Origin: a bacterium
GTDB lineage: Bacteria; JAGOBX01
Assembly: GCA_029551925.1 (NCBI GenBank)
Contig: JAKPEO010000121.1
Coordinates: 40,294 to 104,293, forward strand
DNA length: 64,000 nucleotides
Direction of reading: 5' to 3'
The position numbers were made by a program, and so were the translations under genes. This document shows positions 45,967 through 55,319 of the stretch, in pieces. The notes under the pieces were generated by a model. It saw only the letters and a list, made by a program, of their open reading frames with translations. It was not told the DNA's origin and ran no database searches. Position 1 is the first letter of the stretch; every line of letters starts with the position of its first letter.

Positions 45967-47301
45967 TTATTTTTCAACATAATTTTCTAAGATAAGTTTT
46001 TCTAATTTTCTATGCGATAACGAATTTAAAAAGTCAGGAAATTGCTCATTTTTTATTAATTCTCGTTTTAATTCTTTTTTTTCTTTGCCATATTCTTGCG
46101 CTAATAATTCTAATTCTTTTTCAATTTCATCTTGGTCCGGCTTCAAATTTTCATTTTCTATAATTTTAGAAGCTAATAAATATTGTTTTATATCATTTTC
46201 AACTTTTGTTTTATTACCTTCTAACCATTCTTCTGCCGTAGTATTAAAAATATTATACAGCCGTTTCATTTCTATATTATACATTTTAAATTGATTTGCA
46301 AATTGCTTTTCAAATCGCTTTTGCTCATCGAGATTTACAGCATCTACCATTGATTTTGGCAAATCAATTTTAATTTTTTGAATTAATATTTCAAAAAAAT
46401 TAGTTATTTGTTTTTGGTCCAATTTATTTTTTTTCTCGGCTTCAAGTCGACTTTTTATTTTAGAATATAATTGTTCTACATTATCATATCCTAATTGCTT
46501 TGCTATATCGTCAGTTATTTCTGGTAAATTTTTCTTCTCTACTTTTAAAATTTCTGCTTCTGCAAATACTTTTTTTCCTTTCAAATCTGAATATTCAAAA
46601 TCTTTTGAAAACTCATATTCAAATTGTATTTTATCGCCTTTTTTCTTGCCTGCAATTTCTTCAATAAATTTTTCGCTAAATCCTTTTTCTGAGGCGACAT
46701 CTTCAATGTCTTTAAATTCAAAAAAATAATTTTTTTTGGTTAACATAGGAATTTCATTGCCTTCCGCATCTTTTCCAGAAACATTAGCTGTTACTAAATA
46801 TCCTTTACTTATTGGCATGTCAATTTCTTCAATTTTAATTAGTTGTTTTTCAAACAACATTTTTTCAATAATATCATTTACTTCATCATCAGATACAGAA
46901 TAATCAAGTTTCGATAATTTTATATCCTTATAATCATCCTTTGTCAAATTTACTTGCGGATAAATTTCAAATTCTATTTCCGCTACAAACGGCTGATTTT
47001 CAGAAAATTCAAATTTAGTAATTTTGGGAATTGCATCTCTGTAAATATTAATTTTTTTTTCGATAATATAATTTTTAAATATTTCATTAAAATATTTTTT
47101 TTTGAATTCTTCAATGATATATGGCAATGCTCGTTCTCTTACAATATTTTCAGGCGCGCGTCCTTGTCTAAATCCGGGAAGTCTTATTGTATTTTTTATT
47201 AATTTATATTCTTTTTCAAAACTTGGTTTTACTTCTTCATAAGGCGCTTCAAATCTTAATTGCATAACGCAATTTTCTTTTAAGGTTTCCTTTACTTCCA
47301 T
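45967..47301 (-). CDS. tig: Trigger factor
   Basis: Ribosome-bound folding chaperone. About 444 residues with the start at ATG 47301 (GGAG 9 bases upstream; an in-frame TTG at 47307 is discarded). The ribosome-binding domain carries LPGFRQGRAPENIVRER, the variant of the GFRxGxxP loop. The middle PPIase-like domain has GYLVTANVSGKDAEGNE but is divergent. The C-terminal arms are long helices rich in K and E. It is the first gene of a run with trpB and glyS. Confidence 0.9.
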   Translation of the reverse strand: MEVKETLKENCVMQLRFEAPYEEVKPSFEKEYKLIKNTIRLPGFRQGRAPENIVRERALPYIIEEFKKKYFNEIFKNYIIEKKINIYRDAIPKITKFEFSENQPFVAEIEFEIYPQVNLTKDDYKDIKLSKLDYSVSDDEVNDIIEKMLFEKQLIKIEEIDMPISKGYLVTANVSGKDAEGNEIPMLTKKNYFFEFKDIEDVASEKGFSEKFIEEIAGKKKGDKIQFEYEFSKDFEYSDLKGKKVFAEAEILKVEKKNLPEITDDIAKQLGYDNVEQLYSKIKSRLEAEKKNKLDQKQITNFFEILIQKIKIDLPKSMVDAVNLDEQKRFEKQFANQFKMYNIEMKRLYNIFNTTAEEWLEGNKTKVENDIKQYLLASKIIENENLKPDQDEIEKELELLAQEYGKEKKELKRELIKNEQFPDFLNSLSHRKLEKLILENYVEK

Positions 47302-47347
47302 TTTCAATTACTCCATAAAATAAAATTATCCTAAAATTAAAAATTGA

Positions 47348-47377
47348 AATTTAATATTAAATTATGCTTAAAGTCAA
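47348..47377 (-). promoter_or_regulatory. Possible sigma-70 promoter of tig operon
   Basis: TTGACT (47377-47372) is clear on the minus strand. The best -10 is only TAAATT or TTAAAT near 47354-47348 with a 17 to 18 base spacer. Weak support for the second half. Confidence 0.4.
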
Positions 47378-47400
47378 GTTTTTTTTATTAACTTTACTTT

Positions 47401-47841
47401 TCAAAAATTCAAACATCTCAAAATTTCATTTGTTTTTAGCGTCATTTTACGCTTTTTATTAGCATTTTCATGCGTCATTCCAATCAAATGTAGAATCCCG
47501 TGCGTAATCATTCTAAAAAATTCTTCCGATGGCGTAATATTGTATTCTTGCGCTTGATTAATAATCGTATCTATTGCTAATAACAATTCGCCTAATAGTA
47601 TTTTTCCAGTCTCAGGATTTTTTTCGTTTATCGAAAATGATAAGACATCTGTTGGCTTATTTTTATTTCTATATTCAACATTCAATTTCTGAATAAAATT
47701 ATCAGAAACAATATACACATTCAATTCACAATTATTCAAATCCAATATTTCCAATATTTTTTTTATATTCAATATTAATATTTTTTTTGATAATTTAAAA
47801 TACTTATTTTTATGCCGTATCTCTATATTTATTTTATTCAT
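47401..47841 (-). CDS. ybeY: Endoribonuclease YbeY
   Basis: Zinc endoribonuclease of rRNA maturation. It is 146 residues. The strand TDVLSFSINE and the metal motif HGILHLIGMTHEN are seen. The usual DH before the third histidine is TH here, but all three histidines are present. It follows pgpH with a 1-base overlap, a very common pairing. Confidence 0.92.
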   Translation of the reverse strand: MNKINIEIRHKNKYFKLSKKILILNIKKILEILDLNNCELNVYIVSDNFIQKLNVEYRNKNKPTDVLSFSINEKNPETGKILLGELLLAIDTIINQAQEYNITPSEEFFRMITHGILHLIGMTHENANKKRKMTLKTNEILRCLNF

Positions 47842-50021
47842 TAATTCTTTTGCAGCTCTGTTGACGATGCTTCTAATTTCTTTTGTTTTCTTAATTCTTC
47901 ATTCGTTTTCAATTCTTTGCTGTCAGGATATTCTATTCTTGTATGATACATTGTTGTCAAAATTCTTATAAAAACTTGCGATATTATTTGCAATTCTTTT
48001 AATGTCAATTCGCAATTATCCAAATCGCCGTCTATAATTTTTTTCTTAATAGCATTATTTACCATTTCTTCTATGCGCGAAGGCGTCGGATTTTTCAATG
48101 TTCGAGTCATCGCCTCAATTGAATCTGCTATTGAGATAATCGCTGACTCTTTAAAATCTGGCGGTGGCCCCATATAGCGATAATCCTGCTCATCTACTTC
48201 TTCACCGCTTTTTAATGCTAAATTATAAAAATATATCATTAACGATTTCCCGTGATGCTGTTGGATTATGTCTTTTATTGGTTTCGGTAATTTCCATTTT
48301 TCCGCTAATTCTATGCCATGCTTGATATGCGCTTTTAATATTGAATTACTCAAACTCGGCTTGATATTATCGTGCGGATTTTGCATATAACTCTGATTCT
48401 CTATAAAATAATTAGGTTTCACCATTTTGCCTATATCATGATAGTATGCTCCGACTCGCGCTATTAAGGGATTAGCGCCAATCGCTTGCGCTGCCGATTC
48501 TGCTAAATTCGCAACTGTCAAACTATGCTGATATGTGCCCGGCGCTTTTGTAGCTAAATCTTTTAATAATGGATTGCTTAAATCTGATAATTCTAATAAT
48601 CTATATTCAGTAGTAAGATTAAATATACTTTCAAAAAACGGCATAAAACCAGTTACAAATGTCGGCGTAATTAATAAACCCTTTATAAATATTATTGAAT
48701 ATGCCAGAAATTCCACCTCTAAATCAATTTTATACAATTCGGTATATAATTTATCAGCAATAAATAAAAATACTATATTAGTTAATGAAATAAAAAAACC
48801 TGATTTTAATAAATTAGTGCGCCGTTTAGCGCGCGACATGAATATTACACCGGTCATACTACTGAAAAATACTGTAAATCCCAATAAAAACGCATAACCG
48901 GCATCATTGAATTTTGTGAGCGGCGAATATACTGCAAATACTAATGCCGCAATAAACGAAGTCAGCATCGAAACAATTATACCTGTTCGATTAAATAACA
49001 ACATCACTGATAAAATCGCAGACGCTTCAATCGGCACTAAAAAAATATAAGTGAATAGTCTGTCTGCAAATAATGACGAATTAATTAATATTAAATATAT
49101 CTTTAAAAAAAACGCTGGAATTATCAATAAAATTAAAAGCACAATATAATTGTAAATACTCGTAGTAAAAGTTTTTATAAAAAAATGAAAATAATAATTT
49201 ATAAACAAAACAATCAAAATAAAAGTAAAAAATATAATTAAAATTATATGGATATTAGCGTCTAATTCAAAAGTATTTAATTTTTCAATAATATTAGCAA
49301 TTTGCGGAGTTATCTCTTCGCCTTTTTTAACAATTATTTCATTTTTTTTGATAATTCGTTTTTTTTCTACAATATTAATTAAATTATAATATTCTTTCAT
49401 TATTTGTTCATTATCGAGAGTTATATTTGGTCTAACCACAGAAAGTATTATATCAATAATGATATCTGATTTTAAGTTGGAAGTTATATTAGATTTTAAA
49501 AATTTTTTTAAATTATCTTTTCCAATAATTATTTCTAATTTTTTTAATTGCTGCGCAGAGCATTCAGATTTATGTATGCTGTTATCTTTATATGAATCGA
49601 TTATTATTCCTATTTTATAATCTTTTTCTTCAAAATCTTTATCTGTATAACCGATTTCATTAATTTTGTTTAATAATTTTTCGATCTGTTCTTTTATAGT
49701 TTTTAATTTTGCTTCTTCTAAATCAGGATATCTTTCTAATATATATGTGTCGTCAATTGAATAATTATTTTTTTCAAATTTATATATATTTTTTATTTCT
49801 GAAAATATTTTTGATTTTAAATTTTCTTCATTTGTTTCATCTTCTATTTCTATATTTTGCGGCGCAATAATATCAAATTCAGCGATACTGCCAACCTTAA
49901 TATTTTTATATCTTTTAGTAATATTTGGTCCACAAATAAAAGTCAAAATTATTAATGAAACAACATATATTATAAATTTATAAAATCTAAATTTATTTAA
50001 TTCGTCTTTTAATATCTGCAT
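47841..50021 (-). CDS. pgpH: 7TM-HD membrane phosphohydrolase (PgpH type)
   Basis: A 726-residue membrane protein. Residues 1-260 hold one helix and an extracytoplasmic 7TMR-HDED domain. Seven membrane helices lie at about 270-490. The cytoplasmic HD domain carries HSLTVANLAESAAQAIG and YYHDIGKM, with later HHG and a downstream D. In Firmicutes PgpH degrades c-di-AMP; the same activity is inferred here. It is paired with ybeY as usual. It has a full consensus promoter at 50051-50079. Confidence 0.93.
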   Translation of the reverse strand: MQILKDELNKFRFYKFIIYVVSLIILTFICGPNITKRYKNIKVGSIAEFDIIAPQNIEIEDETNEENLKSKIFSEIKNIYKFEKNNYSIDDTYILERYPDLEEAKLKTIKEQIEKLLNKINEIGYTDKDFEEKDYKIGIIIDSYKDNSIHKSECSAQQLKKLEIIIGKDNLKKFLKSNITSNLKSDIIIDIILSVVRPNITLDNEQIMKEYYNLINIVEKKRIIKKNEIIVKKGEEITPQIANIIEKLNTFELDANIHIILIIFFTFILIVLFINYYFHFFIKTFTTSIYNYIVLLILLIIPAFFLKIYLILINSSLFADRLFTYIFLVPIEASAILSVMLLFNRTGIIVSMLTSFIAALVFAVYSPLTKFNDAGYAFLLGFTVFFSSMTGVIFMSRAKRRTNLLKSGFFISLTNIVFLFIADKLYTELYKIDLEVEFLAYSIIFIKGLLITPTFVTGFMPFFESIFNLTTEYRLLELSDLSNPLLKDLATKAPGTYQHSLTVANLAESAAQAIGANPLIARVGAYYHDIGKMVKPNYFIENQSYMQNPHDNIKPSLSNSILKAHIKHGIELAEKWKLPKPIKDIIQQHHGKSLMIYFYNLALKSGEEVDEQDYRYMGPPPDFKESAIISIADSIEAMTRTLKNPTPSRIEEMVNNAIKKKIIDGDLDNCELTLKELQIISQVFIRILTTMYHTRIEYPDSKELKTNEELRKQKKLEASSTELQKN

Positions 50022-50050
50022 TTTTATCTCTCGCTTTTTTATATAAAAAG

Positions 50051-50079
50051 ATTATACTTTATGGTTTTTCTTTTGTCAA
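50051..50079 (-). promoter_or_regulatory. Full-consensus sigma-70 promoter of pgpH-ybeY
   Basis: TTGACA (50079-50074) and TATAAT (50056-50051) on the minus strand with a 17-base spacer, exact matches to both hexamers, 30 bases upstream of the ATG. Confidence 0.85.
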
Positions 50080-50155
50080 GTTAACGATATCTTTTATATT
50101 TTTGAAATTTTGGAAGTTTTTTAGATTGTAAATTTTAAAATTATATTTTTATTTT

Positions 50156-51343
50156 TTATGAATTTGCTAAACTCATTTTTCTGATTTCATCGCTTAATAT
50201 TATCGCTTCTGCTATTTCTTTCATCGGCTTGCCGCTGTTCATACTCTTACGATTAATTAATTTATGCGCTCTATCTTCGTCTAATTTTAAATCTTTCATT
50301 AATATCGCTTTTGCTCTATCTATTATTTTTCGAGTTTCCAACATTTCGCGAGTAGCGATTATTTCTTCCATTAATTTCGTGTTTTCAATTGCTACTGCCG
50401 CTTGATTTGCCACTGACTGCAGCATCCCAATCTCATCTTCTGTAAAATTATGAAGCGTAGAGGTATAACAATTAATAACTCCGATGACTTTATCTTTTAT
50501 CATCATCGGCACTGCAAGCATCGATACTATCCCTTCTTTTTTAGCCAATTCTTTATAACGATACTGCGGTTCTTCTATAACATTCAAAACAGTTATAGGT
50601 TTCTTTTCTTTTACCGCGCGGCCGCTAATGCTCTCGCCTACTTTCAATGCCGGTTTGTTTATATATTCTTCGCTTAACGACTGTGTTGCTTCAATAAATA
50701 ATTCCTGTTTAGCTTCATCTAACAACATAATAGATAATATTTTTGAATTCAATACTTCCGCAGTCATTGTGACAATCAATTTCAATATTTCTTTCAAATA
50801 ACTGCCGGACACAATCATTTTGCTAATTTGCGTTAAAGTAGTGAATTGTGTAAATGATTTTTTTAGTTCCCGTTTTAATCTGGTATTTTCCAAAAAGTTC
50901 ATTATCGCTTCTGCAAAAAATACAAGTATCCCTTCATTGATTGCTGCATCCGCATTAAATGCGAATATTATTAATCCCAAAAAAATATTTTCATTCGCCA
51001 GCGGAATAAATACTATCACATCGTCGTTTTTCTCTGCTAATTCTTTAAATTTTTTCAATTCTCGTTTTTTAAAAACTGCCGATATTTTGCATATCTTCAC
51101 ATCTGAAGATTGGTCTATGCCTAATTCTTCTTTTTTAAAACTTGCGGCTGCGTTAATATTTTTGGAAAAACCATATAAATCAGTTAATAAAAAGAGTTCG
51201 TCTTTTTGATTAAATGTATAGAAAAAAACAGATTTAAAATTTGCAATTTCTTTTAGTATTTCGCATTTATCTTTAAAAAAATCTTTTAATAATAAATTTC
51301 TATCTTTATCATCAAATTTTATTGATTCATTCATAATAAACAT
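50156..51343 (-). CDS. GAF-GAF-ANTAR regulator
   Basis: A 395-residue cytoplasmic regulator. A divergent GAF-like domain occupies about 20-150 and a clear GAF domain about 165-325 (ILSIMLLDEAKQEL, then VGESISGRAVKEKKPITVLNV and GVINCYTS). The C-terminus from about 328 is an ANTAR domain, with a coiled-coil REMLETRKIIDRAKAILM and the helical SGKPMKEIAEAIILSDE. ANTAR domains bind RNA hairpins to prevent termination. It is placed just downstream of the split glutamate synthase operon (34 bases), suggesting control of nitrogen genes, which is inference. ATG 51343 or 51334 are both possible starts; see the promoter note. Confidence 0.88.
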   Translation of the reverse strand: MFIMNESIKFDDKDRNLLLKDFFKDKCEILKEIANFKSVFFYTFNQKDELFLLTDLYGFSKNINAAASFKKEELGIDQSSDVKICKISAVFKKRELKKFKELAEKNDDVIVFIPLANENIFLGLIIFAFNADAAINEGILVFFAEAIMNFLENTRLKRELKKSFTQFTTLTQISKMIVSGSYLKEILKLIVTMTAEVLNSKILSIMLLDEAKQELFIEATQSLSEEYINKPALKVGESISGRAVKEKKPITVLNVIEEPQYRYKELAKKEGIVSMLAVPMMIKDKVIGVINCYTSTLHNFTEDEIGMLQSVANQAAVAIENTKLMEEIIATREMLETRKIIDRAKAILMKDLKLDEDRAHKLINRKSMNSGKPMKEIAEAIILSDEIRKMSLANS

Positions 51344-51371
51344 ATTATATCAAATTCCTTAAAAAAGTCAA
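51344..51371 (-). promoter_or_regulatory. Sigma-70-like promoter immediately before the ANTAR regulator
   Basis: TTGACT (51371-51366) and TATAAT (51349-51344) with a 16-base spacer on the minus strand. The -10 box touches the ATG at 51343, so a transcript starting about 7 bases further would begin near 51337 and be almost leaderless for the ATG at 51334. Confidence 0.5.
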
Positions 51372-51377
51372 AAAAAA

Positions 51378-52121
51378 TCAATATGCGTATATTTTGCCAT
51401 AAGGTCTATGCGATACAGGTATTAATTTAGTAAATTTTTCAGCAGTCAATTTCTGATAATCAATATCAAAAATATCACAATAATCTTTTAAATACTTATC
51501 AAATAACGCAACATCATTTTCATTAAGTTCGGCAAATCCGACTTCTTTGCCTAACTGATATTTCTGCACTGAGCCGCGAATATAAATTACGCCTGCGTGC
51601 ATACCAGTACCTATATAATTTCCAACGATTTTAACGTCATTATTATTCAACCCCAAAACAAACAACGCACCGCCGCCCATATATTCTCCAAAAAAATCGC
51701 CGACGCTGCCGCCGATAATAATCACAGGCAATAAATTTTTATATGATTTTAAATGTATGCCGATTCTATATCCTGCATTTCCTTTTATATAAATCTGACC
51801 AGCGCGCATACCGTAGCCGGTAATATCTCCGCAGCTTCCGTGAACTATTATCTTGCCATTATTCATAGTGTTTCCAATTACATCTTGTGCATTGCTGTTT
51901 ACAATTATTTTCGGACCGTCCATAAATGCACCTAAATCATTGCCCGGCACGCCATTTACTATTATTCGCGCATCATCTTTTAATCCTGCGGCTATATATC
52001 TTTGACCATTGATATTATTTAAAATTATTTCGTCTGCACCGCTTTTTACCGCTTCAATAATTTTTTCGTTTAATATTTTATAATGCAAATTTTTAGCATC
52101 AATTATTTCTTGCTTTTTCAT
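51378..52121 (-). CDS. Glutamate synthase GXGXG-domain subunit
   Basis: A 247-residue protein corresponding to the C-terminal beta-helix domain of GltB, encoded separately. Repeats of the GXGXG helix are plain: DLGAFMDGPKIIVNSNAQDV, VIGNTMNNGKIIVHGSCGDI, GYGMRAGQIYIKGNAG and GDFFGEYMGGGALFVLG. In split glutamate synthases it gives structure around the ammonia channel. It is the last gene of the five-gene operon and overlaps the oxidoreductase end by 4 bases. Confidence 0.9.
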   Translation of the reverse strand: MKKQEIIDAKNLHYKILNEKIIEAVKSGADEIILNNINGQRYIAAGLKDDARIIVNGVPGNDLGAFMDGPKIIVNSNAQDVIGNTMNNGKIIVHGSCGDITGYGMRAGQIYIKGNAGYRIGIHLKSYKNLLPVIIIGGSVGDFFGEYMGGGALFVLGLNNNDVKIVGNYIGTGMHAGVIYIRGSVQKYQLGKEVGFAELNENDVALFDKYLKDYCDIFDIDYQKLTAEKFTKLIPVSHRPYGKIYAY

Positions 52122-53377
52122 ACTTCTATCCCCGCGCCTATAACTAAATGTTTTCTAAATTCTTTTGGTAAATTTATCAATCCAAAATCTTCATTTAACA
52201 AACTATCTTTAAAACTACTAATATCTATTTTGTCATTTATCATCATTGTGAATATCCCTGCTTTTTCGATACTGCCAACAAAAATATAGCCGATAACCTT
52301 ATTTTCTTTTATCACTATTTTTTTATAAACATTTTTTTCTTTGTCTAATTGCGATAAAATCTCAATATTTTCTGCGCTCGATACATTTGTCTGTCCTGCG
52401 GATATTGACGGAATATTGCATAATTCAACAGAATTCATTGAGATTAGCCATTGAAATTCTTTATTTAAGCCAGCCATATTATAGCCAGCGATTTTTCCTT
52501 GTTTGGCGGCAACTGGCAAAATAGCAATTGTCGGTTCGCAGCAGTCGCCCGCCGCATAAATATCGTCAATATTCGTACGCATTTTTTTATCAACTAAAAA
52601 TCCGCGATTTGTCGATATTTCCGTCCCTTGCGCTAATTCAATATTAGGTCGCACGCCTGTCGCTATTATTACTAAATCAGTTTTTATTTTTTTGTCGTCT
52701 TTTAAAATAACTTCACAAACTTTGCTTTTACTGTCCTGCCGTATTTCAACAGCGCTGTTATTTAGAATAATTTCACAGCCTTCTATTTTCAATAATTCTT
52801 CATAAATTTCTGACGCCTGTTTATCAAAAGTCATAGGCAATATTCTATCTGCAATTTCTATAATCGAAACCTTGATATTTATATTCATCAGCGCTTCTGT
52901 CGCTTTAAGTCCAATTAATCCTGCGCCGATAACAACTGATTTCTTCACTTTATTTTTTTTAAGATATTTCTCAATCTTTTCGATATCCGATAATTTCATA
53001 AAATTAAATACGCCTTCGCAGTCCAGTCCTGAAATTTGCGGAATTATCGCTGTTCCGCCGGTTGCTAACAATAATTTATCATATTTTATTTTTGACTTGT
53101 CATTTAATAACACATTTTTATCTTTAATATCTAATTTCAGCGCTTTTTTGTTTAATAATAATTCGACATTATTTTTTTGATAAAAATCATTCGGCAAATA
53201 ATTCAATCTATCGCTTGAAACTTTTTGCGCTAATAAATAAGAAATCAGCGGTCTCGAATAATTCAAATATTTCTCGTCAGATATTAATATAATTTTATTT
53301 TCCTTATCGATTTCTCTGATTGCCTTTACTGCGCTTGTTCCGGCTATTGAGTTTCCTATAATAACATAATTTTTCAT
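52118..53377 (-). CDS. FAD-dependent NAD(P)H oxidoreductase, glutamate synthase associated
   Basis: About 419 residues with the start at ATG 53377, which overlaps the ferredoxin stop as ATGA (the frame extends upstream to a TTG that would overlap further). N-terminal FAD motif IIGNSIAGTSAVKAI; second nucleotide site SVVIGAGLIGLKATEALM at about 145-162; FAD site IYAAGDCCEP near 270-279. Resembles nitrite-reductase-type or NADH:rubredoxin oxidoreductases. In this operon it should feed electrons to the synthase through the ferredoxin subunit; that role is inferred from context. Confidence 0.87.
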   Translation of the reverse strand: MKNYVIIGNSIAGTSAVKAIREIDKENKIILISDEKYLNYSRPLISYLLAQKVSSDRLNYLPNDFYQKNNVELLLNKKALKLDIKDKNVLLNDKSKIKYDKLLLATGGTAIIPQISGLDCEGVFNFMKLSDIEKIEKYLKKNKVKKSVVIGAGLIGLKATEALMNINIKVSIIEIADRILPMTFDKQASEIYEELLKIEGCEIILNNSAVEIRQDSKSKVCEVILKDDKKIKTDLVIIATGVRPNIELAQGTEISTNRGFLVDKKMRTNIDDIYAAGDCCEPTIAILPVAAKQGKIAGYNMAGLNKEFQWLISMNSVELCNIPSISAGQTNVSSAENIEILSQLDKEKNVYKKIVIKENKVIGYIFVGSIEKAGIFTMMINDKIDISSFKDSLLNEDFGLINLPKEFRKHLVIGAGIEV

Positions 53378-53817
53378 AATGTTTCCTCTAAAATTAACGC
53401 CTCGTTTGGACAATTTTTAACGCAAACGGGCGAACTTTCATTAATACATAAATCGCATTTAGATGCAATTTTTTTTTGTTTATAATCCCTGCTAATCACA
53501 CCAAATGGACAGACCATAATACACATCCAACATCCGACGCATTTATTTTCATCGCAAATAACAGCGCCTGTTTTTTCATCGCGATACATTGCGCCAGTCA
53601 TACAAGAATCAATGCACAAAGCGTCCGCGCAGTGCCGGCACTGCAATGAAAATGAAATATAATCTTTCGCTTCTACTCTTATTTTCGGCAGCGGCTTGGT
53701 GTCTTTACCTTTAAATACTTTAAATATATTTTTTGTTTTTGTATGCGCTACCGTGCAGTATATTTCGCATAATCTGCAACCTATACAATATTCTTCTTTT
53801 GCTATGATTTTTTTCAT
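53374..53817 (-). CDS. Multi-cluster ferredoxin-type electron carrier
   Basis: A 147-residue iron-sulfur protein with about four 4Fe-4S binding sets: CIGCRLCEIYC, CRHCADALC..C, CVGCWMCIMVCP and CDLC..C..CVKNCP. It has the HycB/DMSO-reductase subunit B pattern. Located between the FMN subunit and the oxidoreductase gene of the split glutamate synthase. It probably passes electrons from the flavoprotein to the FMN centre. Confidence 0.9.
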   Translation of the reverse strand: MKKIIAKEEYCIGCRLCEIYCTVAHTKTKNIFKVFKGKDTKPLPKIRVEAKDYISFSLQCRHCADALCIDSCMTGAMYRDEKTGAVICDENKCVGCWMCIMVCPFGVISRDYKQKKIASKCDLCINESSPVCVKNCPNEALILEETL

Positions 53818-53824
53818 AAATAAC

Positions 53825-55318
53825 TCACCATTCCTCGCCCGCTAATTTTACGCCTAATACTCGACATTCTTTTTCATTCAAATTTATTCCGCGCAATTGT
53901 TCGCGATTTCCGCGCAAACTTTCAATAGCATTCAAGCCCATACCGCCGAGCATTTCTTTTAATTCCAAACTCCATGCTCGTAATAAATTCAAAAGATTGC
54001 GGCTGCCTATTTCAGGATTTAATCTTTTTGTTAGATACGGATCCTGCGTAGCAATGCCCCAATTGCATTTGCCTGTATAACATTTTTGACATAACGAACA
54101 CCCCATTGCTATCAATGCCGCGCTGCCGATATACACGGCATCTGCGCCGAGCGCTATTGCTTTTACAATATCGCCGCTGTTCCGAAAACCGCCAGCCGCT
54201 ATTATAGACGCTTGATTTCTTATACCCTCTGTGCGTAAACGCTGGTCTACTACCGCTACTGCTAATTCTATCGGAATACCAACATTATCGCGAATTACTG
54301 TCGGCGCAGCACCAGTGCCCCCGCGTATGCCGTCTATCGCTATATAATCAGCGCCAGCGCGAACAATACCAGCTGCTATCGGAGCAATATTATGAACAGC
54401 AGCGACCTTAACTCCTATTGGTTTTTTATAATGCGTTACTTCTTTTAAAGCATAAATCAATTGCTGTAAATCTTCTATTGAATAAATATCATGATGCGGC
54501 GCCGGTGAAATTGCGTCCGTGCCTTCCGGTATCATTCGCGTCTCTGAAATTTCTTTTGTTACTTTCTCGCCCGGCAAATGCCCGCCGATACCCGGTTTAG
54601 CGCCTTGCCCGATTTTTATTTCTATTGCGGCGGCGGCGTCAAAATATTCGCGATGCACGCCAAATCTTCCGGATGCAACTTGAACTATTGTATTTGCGCT
54701 GTATTTATACAAATCTTTATGTAAACCGCCTTCACCTGTATTATAATAAATTCCAAATTCAGAAGCGGCCTTGGCTAATGATAAACAGGCATTATAACTA
54801 ATAGAACCATAACTCATCGCGCTGAATAATATTGGAGTTTCTAATTTCAACTGGGGCGGTATCTTTGTGGTTTTTTCGTATTTTTCCGGTTTTCTGCCTA
54901 TATATGTCCGTAATTCCATCGGCTCGCGCAGCGGATCAATTGACGGATTAGTAACTTGCGAGGCATTAAGTAAAAGATGGTCCCAATAAATTTTATACGC
55001 TTTATCGCAGCCCATACCGGTCAAAAGTATCCCGCCGCTGTTAGCTTGTTTTATCAAATTTTTTAATGTTCTATCATCCCAATAAGCATTTAATCGAAAC
55101 TCCGAAGGATTGCGATTTATCGTCAATGCGCCTGTCGGACAAATACTTTCGCAAAAATGACAGCCAACGCATTTGCTGTTTTCTGAAATTATATTATTAA
55201 AATCTTCGTCATATTTATGCACATCATTAGAGCACATTCGCGCACACGCTTGACATAAAATACATTTTTCTTCATCTCGATTAACTAAAAAATTTGGCGG
55301 TGCATTTCTTTTTGCCAT
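53825..55318 (-). CDS. Glutamate synthase FMN-binding subunit with ferredoxin domain
   Basis: A 497-residue protein corresponding to the central FMN barrel of GltB. An N-terminal two-cluster ferredoxin domain (about 12-75: CILCQACARMC and CVGCHFCESICPTG) precedes it. The barrel shows MSYGSISYNACLSLAKAA, NTGEGG, KIGQGAKPGIGGHLPGEKV and GVKVAAV. GRGGTGAAP-like GIRGGTGAAPTVIRD and GADAVYIGSAALIAMGC with trailing cluster cysteines (CQKCYTGKC) complete it. It converts 2-oxoglutarate plus ammonia to glutamate. The archaeal/Thermotoga-style split form is recognised. Confidence 0.94.
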   Translation of the reverse strand: MAKRNAPPNFLVNRDEEKCILCQACARMCSNDVHKYDEDFNNIISENSKCVGCHFCESICPTGALTINRNPSEFRLNAYWDDRTLKNLIKQANSGGILLTGMGCDKAYKIYWDHLLLNASQVTNPSIDPLREPMELRTYIGRKPEKYEKTTKIPPQLKLETPILFSAMSYGSISYNACLSLAKAASEFGIYYNTGEGGLHKDLYKYSANTIVQVASGRFGVHREYFDAAAAIEIKIGQGAKPGIGGHLPGEKVTKEISETRMIPEGTDAISPAPHHDIYSIEDLQQLIYALKEVTHYKKPIGVKVAAVHNIAPIAAGIVRAGADYIAIDGIRGGTGAAPTVIRDNVGIPIELAVAVVDQRLRTEGIRNQASIIAAGGFRNSGDIVKAIALGADAVYIGSAALIAMGCSLCQKCYTGKCNWGIATQDPYLTKRLNPEIGSRNLLNLLRAWSLELKEMLGGMGLNAIESLRGNREQLRGINLNEKECRVLGVKLAGEEW

Positions 55319-55319
55319 T

